This document shows, one piece after another, positions 1 through 3,786 of a stretch of 6,636 nucleotides of DNA. Source of the DNA: an uncultured Bacillota bacterium (GTDB lineage: Bacteria; Bacillota; Dehalobacteriia; UBA4068); the NCBI GenBank assembly GCA_934427095.1, contig CAKRYM010000087.1, positions 1 to 6,636 of the forward strand, written 5' to 3'. The position numbers and the translations under genes were made by a program. The stretch's first letter is position 1. Every line of letters begins with the position of its first letter. The notes below the pieces were generated by a model. That model had not been told where the DNA came from and made no database searches. It saw only the letters and a list, made by a program, of their open reading frames with translations.

Positions 1-758
1 CTCTTTGCCGGCGAGATATTCCTTCTCCTTGGCAGATTTACCTGATTTCTGGGGATGACCTTGCGCCCATGCCGGCGGTTAGTGAAGAAAGGGCGCCTTT
101 GACCGTACCAGAGGATTTGCAGCAGCAAGTAAACGCTGTGCTGGATTGGTCCTACCCACAGCGAGAGCATTGCAATGATCCGGTGAAATGGTCAGTTTCT
201 ACCTTAAACCGTATGCAATACCCAGCAGAAGAAAGGGAACAAGTCCCATTACATCCCCTGGCAGTCTCCCCGCCAGAGAAGGAAGGACAGGCTACCAATC
301 GAGGGTCTGCTTATCACCGGGTATTACAGCTATTGGATTTCACTGCAAACAGTTCGGAAGCCATTCAGCAACAGATTACCCAAATGGTAGAGAAAAAAAA
401 GCTTAAGGAAGAAGCAGCCCAAATGGTTGATCCGCAAATTTTGTCCGCTTTCTGTCAATCGGAACTGGGACAGCGAATGGCAAAGGCGGAAATTTTACGC
501 AGGGAAGAAGCCTTCACTATTTTGCTGGCTGACGATCTTTTGGTACAGGGAATATTAGACGCGGCTTTTTTGACCGGGGACGGCTGGGTATTGGTGGATT
601 ATAAAACGGGCGGCAAAGGGAAAACCCCGGATATGCTCAGACAGCAATACCAGCGTCAGATGGATTGCTATGGGGAAGCCATTCAGCGCCTCTGGGGAAA
701 ACCTGTGGCAGAACGCTGGCTATATTTCTTGGATTTAGGCTGCGCGTTAGCTTTGTAA
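1..758 (+). CDS. addA: ATP-dependent helicase/nuclease subunit A, C-terminal part (AddA, partial)
   Basis: This is the C-terminal 251 residues of AddA, the helicase-nuclease subunit of the AddAB (RexAB) complex, which resects double-strand breaks for recombinational repair in the cytoplasm of Firmicutes. The frame is open to the left edge, so the methionine at 69 is internal and not a start; the full protein is normally about 1200 residues. Visible AddA hallmarks, in order, are WSYP and KWSVSTLNRM, RGSAYHRVLQLLDF (the conserved nuclease-domain histidine), GILDAAF, LVDYKTG (the Asp and Lys of the PD-(D/E)XK nuclease core) and QYQRQMDCYGEAI (the Q-x3-Y motif), ending in WLYFLDLG as AddA proteins do. 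The nuclease residues look intact, so this end appears functional; the helicase part lies outside the window. addB usually sits just upstream, which cannot be seen here. The gene converges with nth and ends before a hairpin terminator. Confidence 0.93.
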   Translation, partial: LCRRDIPSPWQIYLISGDDLAPMPAVSEERAPLTVPEDLQQQVNAVLDWSYPQREHCNDPVKWSVSTLNRMQYPAEEREQVPLHPLAVSPPEKEGQATNRGSAYHRVLQLLDFTANSSEAIQQQITQMVEKKKLKEEAAQMVDPQILSAFCQSELGQRMAKAEILRREEAFTILLADDLLVQGILDAAFLTGDGWVLVDYKTGGKGKTPDMLRQQYQRQMDCYGEAIQRLWGKPVAERWLYFLDLGCALAL

Positions 759-769
759 ACAGAATACGA

Positions 770-802
770 AAAACAGCCGGAGCTTTCCGGCTGTTTTGTT
801 TT
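770..802. terminator. Bidirectional intrinsic terminator between addA and nth
   Basis: A perfect inverted repeat pairs 770-781 with 786-797 (core ACAGCCGG / CCGGCTGT) around a 4-nt loop. It is followed on the plus strand by TTTTGTTTT (794-802) and flanked on the other side by AAAAA (769-773), which reads as a U-tract on the minus strand. It lies 11 nt after the addA stop and 48 nt beyond the nth stop, so it can end both convergent transcripts. Confidence 0.88.
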
Positions 803-844
803 GGACATATTGATTGGGATAGATTGGGGAAATTCCTTCTGGGA

Positions 845-1480
845 TTAGTGATCGGTAGATAAGCCAATTTTGGGACAATATTGTTCTACCGGACAATTGG
901 CACATTGCGGTTTCCTGGCGGTACAGACCTTGCGACCATGCCAAATTAACCAGTGATGCGCTTCCGCCCATTTTTCCCGGGGAATCAAGGCGCAAAGCTG
1001 ACTTTCAGTCTGTTCAGGGGTTTTGGATTCCGCCAGTCCCATCCGGTTGGAAACCCGAAACACATGGGTATCTACGGCCAAGGCGGGGATGCCAAAGCCC
1101 ACGGCTAAGACCACATTGGCTGTTTTCCCTCCCACACCGGGCAAAGCCACAAGGGCCGCTTTATCTTGGGGAACTTGGCCTTGGTATTGCTCGCAGAGGA
1201 TTTTTGCGGTGGCCACAATATTTTTGGCCTTATTTTTGTATAAGCCGCAGGTGGCGATTTTGGGTTCCAGCTCCTCTGGGGTGAGTTTCGCAAAGGCTTC
1301 GGCGTCAGGATATTCTTGAAAGAGGGTTTCCGTGATACGGTTAACCTGGTTATCATTGGTCTGAGCAGAAAGCATTACCGCCACCAACAGTTGGAATACA
1401 CTACCAAATTCCAGGGCAGAGGCTGTGCCTGCATAAACCTCAGACAGTATATTAAGGATGGATTCTTGTGCAGTATTCAT
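845..1480 (-). CDS. nth: Endonuclease III (DNA glycosylase/AP lyase)
   Basis: Base-excision-repair enzyme that removes oxidised pyrimidines and cleaves the backbone at the resulting abasic site. The 211-residue product has LSAQTND near residue 38, the helix-hairpin-helix LPGVGGKTANVV with catalytic Lys119, AVDTHVFRV with catalytic Asp137, and a C-terminal [4Fe-4S] cluster motif C186-x6-C193-x2-C196-x5-C202. These positions are each one less than in the 211-residue E. coli Nth (K120, D138, C187-C203), which supports the ATG at 1480. An in-frame TTG at 1495 would add five residues and has a weak GGGG run 5 nt or so upstream, but the extension is not expected from the family. No Shine-Dalgarno precedes the 1480 ATG; a candidate promoter at 1487-1515 would place the transcript start almost at the ATG, so the message may be leaderless. 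The gene converges with addA and is divergent from the small membrane protein gene. Confidence 0.95.
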   Translation of the reverse strand: MNTAQESILNILSEVYAGTASALEFGSVFQLLVAVMLSAQTNDNQVNRITETLFQEYPDAEAFAKLTPEELEPKIATCGLYKNKAKNIVATAKILCEQYQGQVPQDKAALVALPGVGGKTANVVLAVGFGIPALAVDTHVFRVSNRMGLAESKTPEQTESQLCALIPREKWAEAHHWLIWHGRKVCTARKPQCANCPVEQYCPKIGLSTDH

Positions 1481-1486
1481 GCGTTT

Positions 1487-1515
1487 ATCATACAATATTT
1501 CCCCAAAAAAGACAA
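1487..1515 (-). promoter_or_regulatory. Candidate promoter of nth
   Basis: Reading on the minus strand, TTGTCT (1515-1510, 4/6 match to the -35 consensus) is separated by 17 nt from TATGAT (1492-1487, 5/6 match to the -10 consensus). Initiation about 7 nt downstream falls at or next to the nth ATG at 1480. The spacing and matches are visible; that it functions is an inference. Confidence 0.45.
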
Positions 1516-1520
1516 GAGGA

Positions 1521-1557
1521 CTTCCCCTCCTGCATATGATGGAAAAAACAGGGGAAG
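1521..1557 (+). repeat. Inverted repeat upstream of the small membrane protein gene
   Basis: CTTCCCCT (1521-1528) and AGGGGAAG (1550-1557) form a perfect 8-bp inverted repeat with a 21-nt loop. In a plus-strand transcript the right arm runs into the AAGGAG ribosome binding site (1555-1560), and CTCC (1527-1530) could alternatively pair with GGAG (1557-1560). It could therefore mask the ribosome binding site, or it could be chance; no direct evidence favours a regulatory role. Confidence 0.3.
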
Positions 1558-1560
1558 GAG
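1555..1560 (+). promoter_or_regulatory. Ribosome binding site deciding the start at 1568
   Basis: AAGGAG lies 7 nt before the ATG at 1568 and only 1 nt before the in-frame ATG at 1562. The spacing favours 1568 as the translation start. Confidence 0.6.
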
Positions 1561-1567
1561 AATGGTT

Positions 1568-1759
1568 ATGGGAGATTTCCTACGCCGCTGTAAAGAAAAT
1601 GTCTGCCGCACCATGGGGCATTGTTTTGGGGAGCATGTGGCTAATATTGCCCTGTTGTTGGCCACGGTCTTTCTGTTGATCGCCATGCTGGCCGCCCCTT
1701 CCATTTTGGTTGCCTTAGCGCTCTTGGCTTTGTTTTTGTATACCATACTTTACGGGTAA
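1568..1759 (+). CDS. Small predicted integral membrane protein (63 aa), hypothetical
   Basis: I do not recognise a family. The 63-residue product has a short polar, basic N-terminus with three cysteines (C8, C13, C19) and His18 and His23, then an almost continuous hydrophobic stretch from about residue 25 to 61. Pro44 divides this stretch, so it could be two short membrane helices forming a hairpin or one long helix; the protein ends in LYTILYG. The same frame is open upstream to about 1316, but that part only mirrors nth on the other strand and has no ribosome binding site. AAGGAG at 1555-1560 supports ATG 1568. The gene starts 87 nt from the nth start in divergent orientation and lies 53 nt upstream of the hydrolase gene, which has its own candidate promoter. 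That this is a gene is supported by the ribosome binding site, the strongly hydrophobic composition and its position between two real genes; function is unknown. Confidence 0.62.
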   Translation: MGDFLRRCKENVCRTMGHCFGEHVANIALLLATVFLLIAMLAAPSILVALALLALFLYTILYG

Positions 1760-1777
1760 ATCAGTTTATGCTATGAT
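1749..1777 (+). promoter_or_regulatory. Candidate promoter of the UPF0173 hydrolase gene
   Basis: TTTACG (1749-1754, 4/6 to -35 consensus), a 17-nt spacer and TATGAT (1772-1777, 5/6 to -10 consensus) overlap the end of the small membrane protein gene. A start near 1784 would give a leader of about 29 nt before the ATG at 1813. The sequence match is modest; read-through from upstream is also possible because no terminator separates the two genes. Confidence 0.4.
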
Positions 1778-1802
1778 AAAAATAGAAAAGAAAAACCGTA
1801 AT

Positions 1803-1810
1803 GGAGGGAG
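1803..1810 (+). promoter_or_regulatory. Ribosome binding site deciding the start at 1813
   Basis: GGAGGGAG lies just after the in-frame ATG at 1801 and ends 2 nt before the ATG at 1813 (GGAGG core to ATG spacing 5 nt). This rules against 1801 and supports 1813. Confidence 0.8.
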
Positions 1811-1812
1811 CT

Positions 1813-2496
1813 ATGGAGTTAATTTATGAAGGACATGCCTGTTTTACGGTGCTTTGCCAAGGGCTAAGGATACTGATTGACCCTTATCTCAGCGGCAACC
1901 CCTTGTGCAAGAAAAAGCCCCAAGAAATGCAGGCGGATTTGATTTTGGTGACCCATGGTCATAGTGATCACTTGGGCGATGCCTTGACCATTGCCAAAAA
2001 CACCGGAGCAACATTGGTGGGGCAGGTGGATTTGTTCCGCGCTTTGTCCGTAGAAGGGCTGAATACCGTAGGCTTCCAGTTTGGTGGGGAATATGTCCAT
2101 CAGGGAATTCGTATTCGGATGACCCCAGCCTGGCATGGTAACTCTGTTTGGACGCCTTCTGGTTATCAATATGCTGGAGTTGCCTGCGGTTATTTGATCA
2201 GCGATGGTAAAACCACCTTGTATCACGCGGGAGATACCTGCTTGTTTGGGGATATGAAAATGGTCATTGCCCGAGAGCCCATTCATTGTGCTTTGCTTCC
2301 TATTGGTGGTTATTTCACCATGGGGCCTACGGACGCTGCTTGTGCCGCCCAGTGGTTGGGCGCAGATTTGGTGGTGCCTATGCATTATAATACGTTCGCC
2401 CAAATTCAGCAGGACCCATATGCCTTTGCCAAATTGATAGAAGCACAAGGGCAGCGTTGCCAAGTCATGCGCATGGGAGAGCAAATAGAAATTTAA
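1813..2496 (+). CDS. UPF0173-family metal-dependent hydrolase (metallo-beta-lactamase fold)
   Basis: A 227-residue cytoplasmic protein of the UPF0173 / UlaG-like branch of the metallo-beta-lactamase superfamily (the B. subtilis YtkL type). Members bind two metals and are predicted hydrolases; the physiological substrate is not established. Seen here are the family N-terminus MELIYEGHACF, the metal motif THGHSDH (His48, His50, Asp52, His53), TPAWHGNS (His108), YHAGDT (His138, Asp141), and the family signature from GGYFTMGPTDAA (165-176) to VVPMHYNTF (188-196, with His191). All expected metal ligands are present and the length is normal for the family. The start at 1813 matches the family N-terminus and the GGAGG site; the upstream ATG at 1801 is part of the leader. 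A strong hairpin terminator follows the stop closely, so this is the last gene of its transcription unit. Confidence 0.92.
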   Translation: MELIYEGHACFTVLCQGLRILIDPYLSGNPLCKKKPQEMQADLILVTHGHSDHLGDALTIAKNTGATLVGQVDLFRALSVEGLNTVGFQFGGEYVHQGIRIRMTPAWHGNSVWTPSGYQYAGVACGYLISDGKTTLYHAGDTCLFGDMKMVIAREPIHCALLPIGGYFTMGPTDAACAAQWLGADLVVPMHYNTFAQIQQDPYAFAKLIEAQGQRCQVMRMGEQIEI

Positions 2497-2499
2497 GAA

Positions 2500-2542
2500 A
2501 AACAGGAGCAGCGGAAAAATGGCTGCTCCTGTTTCTTGTTTT
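2500..2542. terminator. Intrinsic terminator between the hydrolase and DUF1540 genes, probably bidirectional
   Basis: A perfect 13-bp stem pairs 2500-2512 (AAACAGGAGCAGC) with 2522-2534 (GCTGCTCCTGTTT) across a 9-nt loop, followed by CTTGTTTT on the plus strand. A-rich sequence on the left side (AAGAAAAA, 2495-2502) gives a U-tract for minus-strand transcripts. It begins 4 nt after the hydrolase stop and lies 24 nt beyond the convergent DUF1540 stop. Confidence 0.88.
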
Positions 2543-2565
2543 CTACGATTAACCAGTGAAATGGG

Positions 2566-2739
2566 TTAGCAATGACAATCTTCTGCGCTACCAATCCGGC
2601 TACGGAAAGTAGAGCAAGAGGTTTCGTCTGCGCAGCTAACATTTTTGCAGCCGCAGGAGCAAACTTGAATTTCTTTTGCGTCGCAAAGATTCGCGTTGTT
2701 ATATACGCATTCTTCTACTTTACATTTTACCTGACTCAT
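2566..2739 (-). CDS. Cysteine-rich DUF1540 protein (57 aa)
   Basis: A 57-residue protein whose first 45 residues match the DUF1540 pattern: VKCKVEECVYN, then LCDAKEIQV, then ADETSCSTF. The family is widespread in Firmicutes; its cysteines suggest metal binding, but no function is established. Here ten of 57 residues are cysteine (6, 11, 19, 27, 29, 31, 36, 42, 55, 57). The set includes C27-S-C29-G-C31 in the middle and a C-terminal Cys-His-Cys. The start is fixed by AAAGGAGGTG (2754-2745), whose AGGAGG core is 7 nt from the ATG; a longer frame starting at 2787 would include that site and is rejected. The gene stands alone, converging with the hydrolase gene and divergent from the lipoprotein gene. 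There is no signal peptide or membrane segment, so it should be cytoplasmic. Confidence 0.88.
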   Translation of the reverse strand: MSQVKCKVEECVYNNANLCDAKEIQVCSCGCKNVSCADETSCSTFRSRIGSAEDCHC

Positions 2740-2744
2740 GAGAT

Positions 2745-2754
2745 CACCTCCTTT
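2745..2754 (-). promoter_or_regulatory. Near-consensus ribosome binding site of the DUF1540 gene
   Basis: AAAGGAGGTG on the minus strand, with AGGAGG at 2752-2747 and a 7-nt gap to the ATG at 2739. It is the strongest such site in the window. Its first half lies within one arm of an inverted repeat (2750-2775). Confidence 0.88.
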
Positions 2755-2775
2755 TGCCGTAGTATGAGCAAAAGG
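2750..2775 (-). repeat. Inverted repeat overlapping the DUF1540 ribosome binding site
   Basis: On the minus strand CCTTTTGC (2775-2768) and GCAAAAGG (2757-2750) are a perfect 8-bp inverted repeat around a 10-nt loop. The downstream arm includes the AGG that begins the AGGAGG site. In RNA this would be a hairpin partly hiding the site; in DNA it could be an operator. Which applies depends on the unknown transcription start. Confidence 0.45.
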
Positions 2776-2837
2776 CGGGGACTTCATGCGAAAAAAGGTA
2801 GTCTGTTTCTTAAGGTGTTTCCTTTTTCTGGGAAATA

Positions 2838-2846
2838 TGGTAGACT
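2838..2846 (+). promoter_or_regulatory. Candidate extended -10 promoter of the lipoprotein gene
   Basis: TGGTAGACT (2838-2846) fits the extended -10 form TGnTAnnnT. No good -35 element is present 17 nt upstream (TTTCCT at 2818-2823). A start near 2853 would leave a leader of about 17 nt holding the AAGGGGG ribosome binding site (2856-2862). An alternative -10 is TAAAAT at 2846-2851. Confidence 0.33.
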
Positions 2847-2869
2847 AAAATAGATAAGGGGGAAGCATA

Positions 2870-3607
2870 ATGAAACGAATTTTTCTCATATTATTGATGA
2901 TTTTATGTGTATTGGCAGTCTGTTTGCTTTCTGCTTGCGGCCCGGAAGAATCTTTGCCAGAAGAGAATACGCCAGAGCAGGGAACAGAAGAAAACGCGTC
3001 CCCAGAGGGATTGCCAACAGAAATCACCCAGGAAATTACAGACGCAGATGGCAATGCCTTTGGTTTGGTGCGTGTAACCATACCAAAAGCCATTGCGGAA
3101 GCCTTTTCCGCAGAAGCCATAGAGCAGGCTTCTGCCACGCTGACGGAGATTTATACGGCTTTTTGTGCCCAGGCAACCGGAGAAATGCAGGCTTTGCATG
3201 AAGCAGACCCTACTTGGGAAGGAAGCAGAGAGCTCACTTTTTCCTTGTATTATGAGGATGAAGAAATTGTCAGCATCATTGGGGATACCTATGCCTATGG
3301 AGAAGGGGACATGCATCCTAGTCAGAGCCGCTATGGGTATACCTTTGATCAGCAGGATGGCAGTCGCCTTACTTTAACGGAACTGACGGGGAGTACGGAT
3401 ATTTCCGTCTTAACGGCAGAAATCGCCGCAACGGTAGAGGCCCGTGGCGAAACGGACCTTTATTACCCTGGGCTGGTAGAAAATTTGTATCAGTGCTTTA
3501 GCGAAGACAAATGGTATGCGGACGGCGATATGGTATTCCTTTGCTATGATGCGTATTCTATCGCTTCTGGGGCAGTAGGCGCCTTGGAATTCCCCGTAAC
3601 ACGATAA
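2870..3607 (+). CDS. Predicted lipoprotein with RsiV-like DUF3298 domain (245 aa)
   Basis: The N-terminus is a lipoprotein signal: MKR, a hydrophobic core (residues 4-20) and lipobox LSAC with Cys23, so the mature protein should be lipid-anchored outside the cytoplasmic membrane. Residues about 24-56 are an acidic Glu/Pro-rich tether. From about residue 60 the protein resembles the extracellular part of RsiV and PdaC: LTFSLYYEDEEIVSIIGDTYAYGEGD (122-147), YTFDQQDGSRLTLTEL (157-172), and a C-terminal WYADGDMVFLCYDAYSIASGAVGALEFPV (215-243), which is the typical DUF3298 ending. RsiV is a lysozyme-binding anti-sigma factor, but no cytoplasmic anti-sigma segment exists here and no sigma-factor gene is adjacent, so anti-sigma activity should not be assumed. 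Function is unknown; a cell-envelope role is inferred. The ATG is preceded by AAGGGGG. The gene is divergent from the DUF1540 gene and is followed by 179 nt before mutA; only an A/T-rich weak hairpin (3618-3634) lies after its stop. Confidence 0.82.
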   Translation: MKRIFLILLMILCVLAVCLLSACGPEESLPEENTPEQGTEENASPEGLPTEITQEITDADGNAFGLVRVTIPKAIAEAFSAEAIEQASATLTEIYTAFCAQATGEMQALHEADPTWEGSRELTFSLYYEDEEIVSIIGDTYAYGEGDMHPSQSRYGYTFDQQDGSRLTLTELTGSTDISVLTAEIAATVEARGETDLYYPGLVENLYQCFSEDKWYADGDMVFLCYDAYSIASGAVGALEFPVTR

Positions 3608-3650
3608 AAAGGGAAAAGAAAAACTACTTTTTTCAGAATTCTTGCCAATG

Positions 3651-3661
3651 AATTGACAATT
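3651..3661. repeat. Small palindrome and tandem TTGAC repeat over the mut promoter -35
   Basis: AATTGACAATT (3651-3661) is an 11-nt palindrome around a central A that covers the -35 hexamer. TTGACAAT (3653-3660) is followed at once by TTGACTGG, a tandem repeat of TTGAC with 8-nt period. It could be a repressor or activator site or chance in an A/T-rich region. Confidence 0.25.
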
Positions 3662-3681
3662 TGACTGGAAAACATTATTAT
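3653..3681 (+). promoter_or_regulatory. Sigma-70-type promoter of the mutAB operon
   Basis: A perfect TTGACA (3653-3658) and TATTAT (3676-3681, 5/6) are separated by the ideal 17 nt. A perfect TATAAT also exists at 3679-3684 but with a 20-nt spacer. Initiation near 3688 leaves a leader of about 100 nt before mutA. No B12-box or other cobalamin riboswitch feature was recognised in that leader. A strong promoter agrees with the biased codon use of the operon. Confidence 0.75.
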
Positions 3682-3769
3682 AATGATGTAGTAAAGTAGG
3701 CGTGGTTTGTTTGTTTCTCGGTACTAATGTTAGCGCATTTGTATAGTATTACAGCATTACACTTTTAAC

Positions 3770-3777
3770 AGGAAAGG
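3770..3777 (+). promoter_or_regulatory. Ribosome binding site deciding the mutA start at 3787
   Basis: AGGAAAGG directly abuts the in-frame ATG at 3778 (no spacing) but lies 9 nt before the ATG at 3787. The spacing supports 3787 as the real start. Confidence 0.75.
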
Positions 3778-3786
3778 ATGTTGCAG

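Noticed and set aside
69..71. ATG at 69 as the start of a 229-residue nuclease gene
   Set aside because: The frame is open through the window edge and the residues before it continue as AddA-like sequence, so the gene is a fragment of full addA rather than a stand-alone nuclease.
1316..1567. Upstream extension of the small membrane protein frame to 147 residues
   Set aside because: This part lies opposite nth, has no ribosome binding site and looks like an antisense shadow; the AAGGAG site supports a start at 1568.
1864..2484. A 206-codon minus-strand open frame opposite the hydrolase gene
   Set aside because: It is a shadow of the UPF0173 gene, whose motifs are clear on the plus strand; the antisense product shows no family features.
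2740..2787. Longer DUF1540 product starting at 2787
   Set aside because: The extension would translate the near-consensus ribosome binding site itself and does not match the family N-terminus.
2572..2853. A 93-codon plus-strand open frame across the DUF1540 gene
   Set aside because: It is antisense to a well-supported gene, starts inside that gene's coding region and has no ribosome binding site.
3616..3634. Terminator after the lipoprotein gene
   Set aside because: Only an A/T pairing (GAAAAA with TTTTTC) is present with no G/C stem, too weak to call an intrinsic terminator.
3688..3786. Cobalamin riboswitch before the B12-dependent mutase operon
   Set aside because: The leader is only about 100 nt and I see no B12-box-like sequence or the expected multi-stem layout. 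A covariance-model search could test this.
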